64,000 bases of DNA from Lentzea fradiae (GTDB lineage: Bacteria; Actinomycetota; Actinomycetes; Mycobacteriales; Pseudonocardiaceae). Positions 38,199 through 47,232 of this stretch are shown here, one piece after another. Each line of letters starts with the position of its first letter. The stretch's first letter is position 1. The translations under genes and the position numbers were made by a program. The DNA lies in contig NZ_FNCC01000007.1 in the NCBI RefSeq assembly GCF_900100955.1, forward strand, positions 419,437 through 483,436, given 5' to 3'. The notes beneath the pieces were generated by a model that saw nothing but the letters and a program-made list of their open reading frames with translations, did no database searches and had not been told where the DNA came from.

Positions 38199-40487
38199 GT
38201 GAAGGCCGACCTGGACCGGCTCCTGTCCGGTGCCCACCACGACCCGCACTCGGTGCTCGGTGTGCACACCGTCGGCGACCAGGTGGTCGCACGGGCGCTG
38301 CGGCCCGGTGCGACGTCGGTCGCGGTGGCGTGGGGTGACAAGCAGGTCGAGCTGCCGCGGATCGCCGACGCGCTCTTCGAGGGCGAGCTGCCCGAGGCGC
38401 CCGGCGACTACCGGCTGCTGGTCTCCTACGGCGACCACACGGTGGAGGTCGACGACCCGTACCGGTGGCTGCCGACGGTCGGCGAGCTGGACCTGCACCT
38501 GATCGGCGAGGGCCGGCACGAGCGGCTGTGGGACGTGCTGGGGGCGCACGTCCGGTCCTACGAGACGATCAACGGCGACGTCACCGGCGTCTCGTTCGCG
38601 GTGTGGGCGCCGAACGCGCGCGGTGTGCGCGTGACGGGCGACTTCGACAGCTGGGACGGCCGCGCGAACCCGCTGCGCTCGATGGGCTCCAGCGGCGTGT
38701 GGGAGGTCTTCCTGCCGAACGTGCCGGTGGGCTCGCGGTACAAGTTCCGCATCCTCGGCCAGGACGGCGTGTGGCACGAGAAGGCCGACCCGATGGCGTT
38801 CGCCACGGAGGTCCCGCCGCAGACGGCCTCGGTCGTCACGCGGTCGGAGCACCAGTGGCAGGACGAGGAGTGGACGGCCCGGCGCGAGGCCACGCAGTGG
38901 GCCAACGCGCCGATGTCGATCTACGAGGTGCACCTCGGCTCGTGGCGGCCGGGCCTCGGCTACCGCGAGCTCGCGGTGGCGCTCGCCGACTACTGCGAGG
39001 ACATGGGCTTCACGCACGTCGAGCTGCTGCCCGTGGCGGAGCACCCGTTCGGCGGCTCGTGGGGCTACCAGGTCACCTCCTACTACGCCCCGACCTCGCG
39101 GTTCGGTACGCCCGACGACTTCCGGTACTTCGTGGACACGCTGCACCAGCGTGGCATCGGCGTGCTGGTCGACTGGGTGCCCGCGCACTTCCCGAAGGAC
39201 GCCTGGGCGCTCGCGAAGTTCGACGGCACGCCGCTCTACGAGCACGCCGACCCGCGCCGCGGCGAGCAGCTCGACTGGGGCACGTACGTCTTCGACTTCG
39301 GCCGCAACGAGGTCCGCAACTTCCTCGTCGCCAACGCGCTGTTCTGGATCGAGGAGTTCCACCTCGACGGCCTGCGCGTGGACGCCGTGGCCTCGATGCT
39401 CTACCTCGACTACTCGCGGCCGGAGGGCCAGTGGCTGCCGAACGAGTTCGGCGGGCGCGAGAACCTCGACGCGGTGCGGTTCCTGCAGGAGCTGAACGCG
39501 ACCGTCTACAAGCGGCACCCCGGCATCGTGATGATCGCCGAGGAGTCGACGGCGTGGCCGGGCGTCACGCGGCCGACGCACCTGGGCGGTCTCGGGTTCG
39601 GTTTCAAGTGGAACATGGGCTGGATGCACGACTCGCTGCACTACCTGTCGCGGGAGCCGATCCACCGCTCGTTCCACCACAACGAGATGACGTTCTCGCT
39701 GGTCTACGCGTGGAGCGAGAACTTCGTGCTGCCGCTCTCGCACGACGAGGTGGTGCACGGCAAGGGCTCGCTGTGGGGCCGGATGCCGGGCGACGACTGG
39801 AACAAGGCGGCGGGCGTGCGGTCGCTGCTCGCGTTCATGTGGGCGCACCCCGGCAAGCAGCTGCTGTTCATGGGCGGCGAGTTCGGGCAGCGCCAGGAGT
39901 GGTCGGAGTCGCGGTCGCTCGACTGGCACCTGACCGAGCAGGAGCCGCTGCACCAGGGCATCCAGAACCTGATGCGCGACCTGAACTCGGTCTACAAGCG
40001 GTCGTCCGCGCTGTTCTCGCACGACGTCACGCCCGAGGGCTTCCAGTGGATCGACGCGAACGACTCCGGCGGCAACGTGCTGTCGTTCGTGCGGATCGGT
40101 GACGACGGCTCGACGCTCGTGTGCGTCGCGAACTTCGCGGGCATGCCGCACCACGACTACCGGGTCGGCCTGCCGTCCGGCGGGCGGTGGAAGGAGCTCG
40201 TGAACACCGACGCGTCTCATTACGGCGGGTCCGGTGTGGGCAACCTGGGCGGTGTCGACGCGGAGGCCGCGCCGTGGCACGGCCGCCCGTACTCCGCCGT
40301 CCTGCAGCTCCCGCCGTCCGGTGTGCTGTGGCTGGTGCCCGAGGTGCCGGAGGTTCCCGAGATCGTCGAGATCGTCGAGGTCGCGGAGGTTTCCGAGGTC
40401 GCCGGGGACATCGAGGTCGCGGAGGTTTCCGAGGCCCGGGCCCCCGAGACCGCCCGTGTCCCCGAAGTGGTTCGCGAGGCCGACTGA
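38199..40487 (+). CDS. glgB: 1,4-alpha-glucan branching enzyme GlgB (GH13_9) with repetitive tail
   Basis: 762 residues from GTG 38199 (GGAGGAGAATAGCC upstream). N-terminal module starting at [23 protein letters not shown]48 with [20 protein letters not shown], then GH13: [10 protein letters not shown], nucleophile Asp in [17 protein letters not shown] (about 393), Glu in [10 protein letters not shown] (about 446), Asp in [13 protein letters not shown] (about 514). It introduces alpha-1,6 branches into the GlgE product. The normal C-terminus (GVLWLVPE) is followed by about 45 extra residues of Val/Glu/Pro repeat that I do not know from other GlgB proteins. Confidence 0.95.
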   Translation: MKADLDRLLSGAHHDPHSVLGVHTVGDQVVARALRPGATSVAVAWGDKQVELPRIADALFEGELPEAPGDYRLLVSYGDHTVEVDDPYRWLPTVGELDLHLIGEGRHERLWDVLGAHVRSYETINGDVTGVSFAVWAPNARGVRVTGDFDSWDGRANPLRSMGSSGVWEVFLPNVPVGSRYKFRILGQDGVWHEKADPMAFATEVPPQTASVVTRSEHQWQDEEWTARREATQWANAPMSIYEVHLGSWRPGLGYRELAVALADYCEDMGFTHVELLPVAEHPFGGSWGYQVTSYYAPTSRFGTPDDFRYFVDTLHQRGIGVLVDWVPAHFPKDAWALAKFDGTPLYEHADPRRGEQLDWGTYVFDFGRNEVRNFLVANALFWIEEFHLDGLRVDAVASMLYLDYSRPEGQWLPNEFGGRENLDAVRFLQELNATVYKRHPGIVMIAEESTAWPGVTRPTHLGGLGFGFKWNMGWMHDSLHYLSREPIHRSFHHNEMTFSLVYAWSENFVLPLSHDEVVHGKGSLWGRMPGDDWNKAAGVRSLLAFMWAHPGKQLLFMGGEFGQRQEWSESRSLDWHLTEQEPLHQGIQNLMRDLNSVYKRSSALFSHDVTPEGFQWIDANDSGGNVLSFVRIGDDGSTLVCVANFAGMPHHDYRVGLPSGGRWKELVNTDASHYGGSGVGNLGGVDAEAAPWHGRPYSAVLQLPPSGVLWLVPEVPEVPEIVEIVEVAEVSEVAGDIEVAEVSEARAPETARVPEVVREAD
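40377..40433 (+). repeat. Direct repeat inside the glgB 3' end
   Basis: An identical 21-base unit at 40377-40397 and 40413-40433, with a 9-base doublet (GAGATCGTC) just upstream. It encodes the EVAEVSE repeats of the GlgB tail and points to slippage-type expansion. Confidence 0.8.
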
Positions 40488-40494
40488 GGTTCCC

Positions 40495-40552
40495 GTGCGG
40501 CGGGCTGATCAGCGTCACTCCCCCGGAGGTGAACCTGATCAGCCCGCCGCAC
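40495..40552 (+). terminator. Long hairpin after the glgE-treS-mak-glgB operon
   Basis: 18-base perfect inverted repeat (left arm GTGCGGCGGGCTGATCAG, 40495-40512; right arm 40535-40552) with a 22-base loop that can pair further. It begins 8 bases after the glgB stop. Strong candidate terminator for the operon. Confidence 0.88.
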
Positions 40553-40624
40553 GTTGCCCTCTACATGCGCGCGAGTTCGACGAGTAGACCGTCCTCCGAG
40601 CCGACCGGCAGGCACAATGGGCTC

Positions 40625-41995
40625 ATGCGGCACCGGAGCATCGCGCTGATCGTCGTCACCGCCCTGTTCGCCGCAGGGTGCACCGCCGAGATACCGGGGC
40701 GTCCGCGTGCCGTCAAGGTGGTGAAGGAGGAAGCCTCCACCGAGACCGTCCAGGTGCGCGGGTCGGACAACGGCCCGATCGACAAGCTGGCCGCCACCGC
40801 GCTCACGGACATCGAGGAGTTCTGGGAGGACTCCTTCCAGGACACGTTCAACAAGCAGTGGAAGCCGCTGAAGGGCGGCTACTACTCGGTGGACACGTCC
40901 GACGCCTCCGCGAAGCCGCCGCCCTGCACGCAGAAGGCCGCGGACGTGGAGGGCAACGCCTTCTACTGCCCCGCCGCCGACGCCATCGCCTGGGACCGCT
41001 CGTCGCTGCTGCCGGTGCTGCAGGACCGCTTCGGCGAGGCGGCCGTGGTCGTGGTGCTCGCGCACGAGGTCGGTCACGCCGTGCAGAACCGCATGGGCAT
41101 CACGCCCGAGGCGGAGCGCCGCGAGCCGGAGAAGTACCCGACGATCCTCACCGAGGCCCAGGCCGACTGCTTCGCGGGCTCGTTCGTCCGCAACGTCTCC
41201 GACGGCAAGTCCCGCCGCCTCGACATCGGCTCCGACGCCCTCGACAAGGCGCTGAACGCGCTGATCACGTTCCGCGACCCGGTCGGCACGTCGCCGGAGG
41301 ACGAGCAGGCGCACGGCAGCGCGTTCGACCGCGTGGCGGCGTTCCAGGACGGCTACGAGCAGGGCCCGAAGTTCTGCGCGGCGATGACCGTGCAGAACCG
41401 CACCTTCACGCAGCGGGCGTTCACGAACGTCCGCGACCGGGCCAACGGCGGCAACCTGCCGTTCTCGGAGATGCTCGAGTCCGTGACGCCCGACCTCGAC
41501 GGCTACTTCAAGGGCCTGGCCACGGCCGCGGGCAAGAGCTGGCCGTCGCCGCGCGCCGAGGCCACCCAGACCGAGCCGGACTGCTCCGGCGACCAGGGTC
41601 CCGTCGCGTACTGCCCGTCGGACCGGACGATCAAGATCGACACCAAGGACGAGCTGCCCACCCTGCACCGCGAGCTCGGCGACTACGCGACGGGCACGCT
41701 GATCGCGACCAGGTACGCGCTGGCCGAGCTGGCCGTGCTGGGCAAGCCGACCGAGGGCGAGGCCGCCTCGGCGGCGGCCCTGTGCCTGGCCGGCGCGTAC
41801 ACGGGCGCGGTGTTCCAGCGCCAGGACGGGTTCGGGCTCTCGCCGGGCGACTTCGACGAGGCCGTGACCGTGCTGCTGCGCTTCGACTACGCCGCCCGTG
41901 ACGCGAAGGGGCGCAACGCCGTCGACCCCGGCTTCGAGCGGGTGGCGAAGTTCCGCGAGGGCGTGTTCGAGGGCCCGTCGAAGTGCGGGCTCTGA
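40625..41995 (+). CDS. HExxH zinc metallopeptidase-like lipoprotein, copy 1
   Basis: 456 residues from ATG 40625. Lipobox TALFAAGCT (Cys 19), so an exported lipoprotein. Residues about 55-260 resemble the neutral zinc metallopeptidase family (YpfJ type): AFYCPAADAIAWDR, VVVLAHEVGHAVQNRMG (HExxH near 148) and TEAQADCFAGSFVR with the further metal ligand. The C-terminal half repeats some of that plan (VAYCPSDRTIKIDTK) without an HExxH. It may process envelope proteins. A paralogue lies at 43887-45329. Confidence 0.85.
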   Translation: MRHRSIALIVVTALFAAGCTAEIPGRPRAVKVVKEEASTETVQVRGSDNGPIDKLAATALTDIEEFWEDSFQDTFNKQWKPLKGGYYSVDTSDASAKPPPCTQKAADVEGNAFYCPAADAIAWDRSSLLPVLQDRFGEAAVVVVLAHEVGHAVQNRMGITPEAERREPEKYPTILTEAQADCFAGSFVRNVSDGKSRRLDIGSDALDKALNALITFRDPVGTSPEDEQAHGSAFDRVAAFQDGYEQGPKFCAAMTVQNRTFTQRAFTNVRDRANGGNLPFSEMLESVTPDLDGYFKGLATAAGKSWPSPRAEATQTEPDCSGDQGPVAYCPSDRTIKIDTKDELPTLHRELGDYATGTLIATRYALAELAVLGKPTEGEAASAAALCLAGAYTGAVFQRQDGFGLSPGDFDEAVTVLLRFDYAARDAKGRNAVDPGFERVAKFREGVFEGPSKCGL

Positions 41996-41999
41996 CGCC

Positions 42000-42698
42000 T
42001 CACCCCTCGACGAGGTAGGTGCGCGACCCCGGGATGGTCAGCGTGCCGCCGACGAGATCGGTGTTGCGCACCGTCACGTCCGTGAACACCGCGAACGGCA
42101 CGTCCAACGGTGGCGGGTGCGCGGCCGAGTAGTCCACCGGCACCTTGATGCCGAGGACGTCCAGGTCGCCCTTGAGCTGCACGGTGAACAGCTCGATGCG
42201 GCCACCCGGGCCCGTCGTGACGGTGGACGTGCTGCCGGGCCGCGCGGCGGTGACGAGCCTGCGATCCGGTGAGGCCCCCGCGCTCTGCACGAGGTCCCTG
42301 ATCTTCATGTCGGAGGCCGTGAACTTCAGGACCCGCACGACCTGCCCGTCCACCACGGCGTCGACCACGCCCGCGTAGTGCAGGCCGCCGAGCTCCAGCC
42401 TGGACGCGGTCAGCGTCCACTCCCGCCCTCCCGCCGCCACCGGGGCAGGGGCCGGTGGCGGGGGCGCCGGCGACGTCGGTGCGGGGGGTTCCGTGCCGGG
42501 CGGCGGGGTCGGCTCGGACGCGGACGTCGTCGACGGCGGAGCGGTGCTCGTCGTCGTGCTGGTGGGCGGTGGTTCGGAGGTGGTCGTCGTCGGTGCCGGT
42601 GGGCTGCTGCTGACCGGGGGCGGTTCGGAGCTGGTCGGGGGCTGCAACGCCGCGACCGCGACCAGCGCGACCGCGGCCAGTGGCGGGGTTCGCGTCAT
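42000..42698 (-). CDS. Secreted protein with Pro/Thr/Ser linker and beta-rich domain
   Basis: 232 residues from ATG 42698. A short hydrophobic N-terminus (MTRTPPLAAVALVAVAAL) without lipobox, about 70 residues of Pro/Thr/Ser (wall-spanning or glycosylated type), then a beta-rich domain (EWTLTASRLELGGLHYAGVV, KFTASDMKIRDLV, FTVQLKGDLDVLGIKVPVD). The domain resembles the DUF6230-type protein two genes upstream in pattern. Last gene of a three-gene minus-strand operon; its start overlaps the previous stop (ATGA). Function unknown. Confidence 0.7.
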   Translation of the reverse strand: MTRTPPLAAVALVAVAALQPPTSSEPPPVSSSPPAPTTTTSEPPPTSTTTSTAPPSTTSASEPTPPPGTEPPAPTSPAPPPPAPAPVAAGGREWTLTASRLELGGLHYAGVVDAVVDGQVVRVLKFTASDMKIRDLVQSAGASPDRRLVTAARPGSTSTVTTGPGGRIELFTVQLKGDLDVLGIKVPVDYSAAHPPPLDVPFAVFTDVTVRNTDLVGGTLTIPGSRTYLVEG

Positions 42699-43123
42699 GT
42701 GGGCTGAACCCTCTGGGTCTCCTGGTCGTCCTCCCGCTCGGCGGGTCGGGCTGCCTTCTTCGGCTCGTCGGTCCACGCGATGGCGAGCGCGCCGCCGAGC
42801 AGGCTGAGGATCGTGCCCACCAGGAAGCCGCCGAGGTTGGTCACGACGAGCGCGACGAGCGACAGCAGCACCGTGACGATCCCGGCCGCGAGGCGGAACT
42901 TCGGCTGGACCCACAGGGACACGGCGCAGATCGTGAGCAGTGCGCCGATCAGCAACGCGGACGTGCCGCCGATGGTCTGGATCGAGATGACCATGTGCCC
43001 GAGCTTCACGCCGACGAACGGCGGGAAGAGGACGACGAACGCCCCGGCGGCCACGAACAGGCCGGCCCAGAAGGGCCGGCCACGCCGCCACGCCGTGAAA
43101 CCCCGCCAGGCTCTCAGAAGCAC
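42695..43123 (-). CDS. DUF6114-like membrane protein
   Basis: 142 residues from ATG 43123. Four predicted membrane helices (FWAGLFVAAGAFVVLFPPF; TSALLIGALLTICAVSLWV; LAAGIVTVLLSLVALVV; LGGFLVGTILSLLGGALAIA) and a charged cytoplasmic tail. In actinomycetes DUF6114 proteins are encoded next to DUF6230 proteins, as here; the family names are from memory. It overlaps the upstream gene by 10 bases and the downstream gene by 4. Confidence 0.72.
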   Translation of the reverse strand: MLLRAWRGFTAWRRGRPFWAGLFVAAGAFVVLFPPFVGVKLGHMVISIQTIGGTSALLIGALLTICAVSLWVQPKFRLAAGIVTVLLSLVALVVTNLGGFLVGTILSLLGGALAIAWTDEPKKAARPAEREDDQETQRVQPT

Positions 43124-43704
43124 TCTTGCTTCCCCTGGCGGATCGTGAGGTTCATGCCCTTGAACCTGATGGTCTGGGCGGTGGTGGCCCAGGCCGTCTG
43201 CCGGAGCCCGCTGATGTCGGCCGAGTCGGCCTGCAGGCCGAACGAACCGGGCAGCCCTCGCAGGTTGTCCGGTCCCTTGGTGACCTTGTTGGCGTCGATG
43301 CCGATCTCCGGGTTCGCCAGCGTCAGGTCACCCGAGAGGTCGGTGAGGTTGACGACCAGGTTCTCGGCCGACATGCCGCCCACGCCGTCCGCGGTGATGC
43401 GCAACGTCACGTCACCGACGATCGGCATGTTGGGCACGAACACCGACTGGCAGAACTTGTTCAGCGTGGCCGTCTTGAAGCCGCTGACCGCCACCACGTG
43501 CACCTGGTTCGCACCCGCGTCGACACCGCCGAACTGCACGAACCCCTGGCCCGACAGGCTGTCGGCGGAGACCTTGAAGTTGGTGCCGGACACCGCGAAC
43601 GAAGCGGCCAGCGCTCCCTGGGACATCCCGAACAAGAGGGCACCGGCGCCGGCGGCACCGATGCCGAGCACCCCGATGAACCGTGCCCAGCGCGTTCTAC
43701 CCAT
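43114..43704 (-). CDS. DUF6230-like exported protein
   Basis: 196 residues from ATG 43704. N-terminal membrane/signal segment (FIGVLGIGAAGAGALLFGMS, possible cut after LAA), then a beta-repeat domain: SGTNFKVSADSLSGQGFVQF, LRITADGVGGMSAENLVVNL and a C-terminal FKGMNLTIRQGKQECF. First gene of the three-gene envelope operon; divergent from the second HExxH lipoprotein gene. Function unknown; members occur in mycelial actinobacteria. Confidence 0.72.
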   Translation of the reverse strand: MGRTRWARFIGVLGIGAAGAGALLFGMSQGALAASFAVSGTNFKVSADSLSGQGFVQFGGVDAGANQVHVVAVSGFKTATLNKFCQSVFVPNMPIVGDVTLRITADGVGGMSAENLVVNLTDLSGDLTLANPEIGIDANKVTKGPDNLRGLPGSFGLQADSADISGLRQTAWATTAQTIRFKGMNLTIRQGKQECF

Positions 43705-43886
43705 ACCGCCGAACTCCTTCCACGCCGAAGGCTTGCGTGTCCGGACTTTGGCCCCGAACCAAACGGCGCGACAATGGAAACGAGCCCACCCAGTCTTGAA
43801 ATCACCCCGAGGGGTGAGGGATTTTCACGTTTGGCGGAAGGTCCTTGCGACAGGCCGCTGAACGGCACTTAGTAGGGTTCGCCCCC

Positions 43887-45329
43887 ATGGGGATCGGACG
43901 AATCGCCGCGGCTGTGGTCGTGGCCGCCACGCTCGCCGCCTGCTCCACCGTGGTCGAGGGCGAGCCGAAGGGGGAACGCCCCGACCCCACGAAGGTCGCC
44001 GGGCTGGAGATCTCCAACGGCCCGTCCGGCCCCAAGCAGGGGGTTCCGGACGCTGACCTGGTCGTGGAGAACGGTGACGGCGGCGAGATGGACCGCCTGG
44101 CCATCAACGCGCTGGCCGACGTGCAGGACTTCTGGACGATCGAGTTCCCGAGGGCCTTCATCAGCAAGAGCTTCGAGCCGGTGAAGCGGTTCATCTCCTA
44201 CGACGCCAACGGCAAGGGCGTCGAGGTCTGCCGTCTCAACACGACCGGCATCGCCAACGCGTTCTACTGCGCCCTCGACGACAGCATCACGTGGGACCGC
44301 GGCGAGCTGCTGCCGATGCTGAACGACTCCTTCGGCCCGATGGCCGTCGTGACGGTGCTGGCCCACGAGATGGGCCACGCCGTGCAGTACAAGCTCGGCT
44401 CCGTCTCGAACATCGGCCCGAACACCCCGTCGATCGTCAAGGAGCAGCAGGCCGACTGCTACACCGGCGTCTTCATGCGCTGGGTCGCCGAGGGCAAGTC
44501 GAAGCACTTCGAGCTCTCCACCGGCGAGGGCCTGAACCAGGTGCTCCAGACGATGTTCTTCATCCGCGACTCGGCGGGCACCTCCTTCGAGAAGCAGGGC
44601 GCCCACGGCAGCGCGTTCGACCGCGTCTCGGCCTTCCAGTTCGGCTTCACCAGAGGAGCCGTCCGCTGCGCCGAGATCAACGAGGCCGAGATCGCGAAAC
44701 GCATCACCGAACGCCCCTTCGACCTCTCCGACACCGACCGGGGCGACGGCCGCGGCAACGCGAAGGTGAGCGACGAGAAGTACCTGAAGGCCCTGGAGGA
44801 CTCCCTCCGCGACGCCTACAAGTCGAGCGGCGCCCAGTTCCCCGCGTTCGACCGCGGCGGCGTCAAGCCCTGCGCCGACGCCCAGGCCACCTCCCCCGCC
44901 TCCTACTGCCCGTCGGTGAACGAGCTGCACCTCGACCTCCCGGGCCTGGTGAAGATCGGCACGCCCCCGAAGAAGGGCAGCAAGGGCGGCATCGGCGACT
45001 TCGCGGCCTTCGCCGTGGTCGCCTCCCGCTTCTCCCTCTCCATCCAGCACGCCACCGGCTTCAAGCTGGACGACGACGCGGCGGGCCAGCGCACCGCCTG
45101 CCTGACAGGAGCCTGGGCGGGCCTGACGAACCGCCCGGACGCGGCAGCCGGGCTGCGCCTCTCCCCGGGAGACCTGGACGAGGCAGTGGCGGAGCTCCTG
45201 GCCGACGACAGCCTGATCGCCGCCGACGTCAACGGCAAAGCGGTCCCCTCGGGCTTCGCCAGGGTCGAAGCCTTCGGCGACGGCTTCTTCCGCGGCCTCT
45301 CCTTCTGTGTGAAGAAATACTCCATTTGA
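43887..45329 (+). CDS. HExxH zinc metallopeptidase-like lipoprotein, copy 2
   Basis: 480 residues from ATG 43887; TAGGGT lies 8 bases upstream. Lipobox ATLAACST, then the same arrangement as copy 1: AFYCALDDSITWDRGELLPM, VVTVLAHEMGHAVQYKLG (HExxH near 160), KEQQADCYTGVFMRW, and a C-terminal half with SYCPSVNELHLDLPG. The paralogues share order and length, so they arose by duplication. The pair encloses the DUF6230/DUF6114 operon on the opposite strand. Likely extracytoplasmic peptidase; substrate unknown. Confidence 0.85.
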   Translation: MGIGRIAAAVVVAATLAACSTVVEGEPKGERPDPTKVAGLEISNGPSGPKQGVPDADLVVENGDGGEMDRLAINALADVQDFWTIEFPRAFISKSFEPVKRFISYDANGKGVEVCRLNTTGIANAFYCALDDSITWDRGELLPMLNDSFGPMAVVTVLAHEMGHAVQYKLGSVSNIGPNTPSIVKEQQADCYTGVFMRWVAEGKSKHFELSTGEGLNQVLQTMFFIRDSAGTSFEKQGAHGSAFDRVSAFQFGFTRGAVRCAEINEAEIAKRITERPFDLSDTDRGDGRGNAKVSDEKYLKALEDSLRDAYKSSGAQFPAFDRGGVKPCADAQATSPASYCPSVNELHLDLPGLVKIGTPPKKGSKGGIGDFAAFAVVASRFSLSIQHATGFKLDDDAAGQRTACLTGAWAGLTNRPDAAAGLRLSPGDLDEAVAELLADDSLIAADVNGKAVPSGFARVEAFGDGFFRGLSFCVKKYSI

Positions 45330-45336
45330 TTCTTCG

Positions 45337-45352
45337 ATCGACGCGAGTCGAT
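45337..45352. promoter_or_regulatory. ArsR-type operator
   Basis: ATCGAC-GCGA-GTCGAT, 6-bp arms around 4 bases, 9 bases before the start of the ArsR fusion gene. It overlaps a likely -10 element (GATACT, 45350-45355). ATCGA-N6-TCGAT is the shape of actinobacterial ArsR/SmtB operators. Confidence 0.7.
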
Positions 45353-45361
45353 ACTCACCAG

Positions 45362-46162
45362 GTGCTCACCGAAGAAGCCGCGACGTACGCCTCGTGGTTC
45401 GCAACGCTGTCCGACCCGACCAGAGTCCGCCTCCTGCACCTGGTGGCCACCTCGCCCACCCCGGTGACGGTGGGCGAGCTGACAACGCTGCTCGGCGTGA
45501 GCCAGTCCACCTGCTCCCACCACATCCGCAAGCTGGCGGAAGTGGGCTTCGTCCACCTCGACCGTGAAGGCACGACCACCAGGGTCACCGTCAACCCGGC
45601 CTGCTGCACGGGCCTGCCCCACGCGGCGGACGCGGTGATGGGCGCCCTCACCTCAGGCACCCTGAAGCCGTCGAAGGACGTCACCATCCGCCCGATGACG
45701 AACGAAGACTGGCCGGAGGTCCGCCGCATCTACGGCGAAGGCATAGCAGCGGGCAACGCGACCTTCGAGACAGAGGTCCCGTCCCGCAGAACCCTGGAAG
45801 CCAAATGGCTCCCGGCCCACCGCTGGACCGCAGAGGTGGACGGCAAGATCGCAGGCTGGGCAGCGGCCACCCCGGTCTCCCCCCGTGAGTGCTACCGGGG
45901 CGTGGCGGAGACGTCGATCTACGTCTCCGACGCCCACCAGGGCCGGGGAGTGGGCAAAACCCTGCTGCACCACCAGGTGACGGCAGCCGACGTGGCGGGC
46001 CTGTGGACCCTGCAGGCGGTGATCTTCCCGGAGAACAGGACGAGCATCGCCCTGCACCACAAAGCAGGCTTCAGAACCGTGGGCCTGCGAGAACGAATCG
46101 CCCAGCACCACGGCACCTGGCGGGACACAGTCCTGCTGGAACGACGGAGCACCCGCACCTGA
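45362..46162 (+). CDS. ArsR-type repressor fused to GNAT acetyltransferase (ArsN/Pat-like)
   Basis: 266 residues from GTG 45362, apparently leaderless. Residues 1-90 are an ArsR winged helix (LSDPTRVRLLHLVATSP, LLGVSQSTCSHHIRKLAEVG); Cys51 in the recognition helix and Cys81-Cys82 behind the wing could form a three-sulfur As(III)/Sb(III) site. Residues 100-266 are a GNAT of the phosphinothricin/methionine-sulfoximine type (IRPMTNEDWPEVRRIYGEGI, TSIYVSDAHQGRGVGKTLLH, NRTSIALHHKAGFRTVGLRE), related to ArsN, which acetylates arsinothricin. One polypeptide would thus sense and detoxify. No ars transport or reductase gene is near. Confidence 0.82.
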   Translation: MLTEEAATYASWFATLSDPTRVRLLHLVATSPTPVTVGELTTLLGVSQSTCSHHIRKLAEVGFVHLDREGTTTRVTVNPACCTGLPHAADAVMGALTSGTLKPSKDVTIRPMTNEDWPEVRRIYGEGIAAGNATFETEVPSRRTLEAKWLPAHRWTAEVDGKIAGWAAATPVSPRECYRGVAETSIYVSDAHQGRGVGKTLLHHQVTAADVAGLWTLQAVIFPENRTSIALHHKAGFRTVGLRERIAQHHGTWRDTVLLERRSTRT

Positions 46163-46245
46163 TCCGGCCCCACCCGAGGCGACGGCGAAGCCAGGATGCC
46201 GCAGCCGGGTGGGGTCCGGGTCAGGAGCCCCGCGCCTGAAAACCG

Positions 46246-47232
46246 TCAGTACAACGCGGACGCCAGCGCCCGCCGAGCCGAAGCGACCCGGGGGTCGTCG
46301 GCGGGGAACAGCTCGAACAACCCCACCAGATGCTGCCGAACCCGATCCCGATCATCCCCGTACACCCGCCGGACAACCGAGACCAACCGCTCGAACGCGG
46401 CCTCGACAGCCTGCCCGGCCACCTCGGCATCGGCAGCGGCCAGCTGAGCGTCCAGATCATCCGGAGCAGCATCGGCAGCGGCGATCACAGCCGGGTCGAC
46501 AGCCTCGGCCCGCTCAGCGAACCGAGCCTGCGCCAACCCCTCCTTGGCGAGCTCGTTGCCGGGCTCAGCGTCCAGGATCTGCTGGTAGAACCCCTGAGCA
46601 GCGGCGTAGTCGCCCCGCTCGAACGCCTCCTCGGCGGCAACGATCCGGGGGTCCTCGACCACCTCGGGCTCGGCAACCCCGGTGGCACGGGCCTCCCCGG
46701 CCCGAATCCCGGGCAGCCGCTCTCGCAAAGCGTCCAGCAACCGGGAGATCCACGCCGACAGCTCGGCATCGGAGATCGGCCCGGCGAAGGCGTCGATGGG
46801 CTGCCCGGCGGCGACGGCGACGGTCGTGGGCACGGACTGCACCCCGAACGCCTGCCCGATCCGGGGAGCCTGCTCCAGGTCGACCCTGGCGAGGATCCAG
46901 GCGCCACCGGAGCCGGTGGCGAACCGGGTCAGCGTGGCCGCGAGGGCCTGCGACTCCGGCGAGTAGGAGGCCCCGAGCAGGACCACCACGGGCACCTGCA
47001 AGGACTGCTCGACGACCGACTGGAACGTCGCCTCGGTGACATCGACGATCCACGGCGCCGACCCGTTGTCGGCGGCACCGGGGGCACCGGAGGCGGCGGG
47101 AGCTGCGGGTGTGGCGGACGCGTGCCTGGCCGCGTCGGCTCGGGCCTTCAGCGCCCCGAGGTCGACGGCGCCCGAGAGAGCGGCGGACAGAGCTGCGGTC
47201 TTGCGAGGATCTGGCCTTGTCACGTGTTCCAT
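46246..47232 (-). CDS. Thioredoxin-like TPR protein (YbbN/CnoX type)
   Basis: 328 residues from ATG 47232 (GTG 47223 also possible). An Ala/Pro-rich N-terminus, a thioredoxin fold at about 60-175 in which the CxxC is replaced (VVVLLGASYSPESQALA) but the cis-Pro loop FGVQSVPTTVAVAAGQ is kept, then a TPR region (EEAFERGDYAAAQGFYQQIL) and a final helical domain. This is the co-chaperone/holdase arrangement rather than a redox enzyme. The start lies within the 3' end of the SCO6745-like gene, so they share a transcript. Confidence 0.88.
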   Translation of the reverse strand: MEHVTRPDPRKTAALSAALSGAVDLGALKARADAARHASATPAAPAASGAPGAADNGSAPWIVDVTEATFQSVVEQSLQVPVVVLLGASYSPESQALAATLTRFATGSGGAWILARVDLEQAPRIGQAFGVQSVPTTVAVAAGQPIDAFAGPISDAELSAWISRLLDALRERLPGIRAGEARATGVAEPEVVEDPRIVAAEEAFERGDYAAAQGFYQQILDAEPGNELAKEGLAQARFAERAEAVDPAVIAAADAAPDDLDAQLAAADAEVAGQAVEAAFERLVSVVRRVYGDDRDRVRQHLVGLFELFPADDPRVASARRALASALY

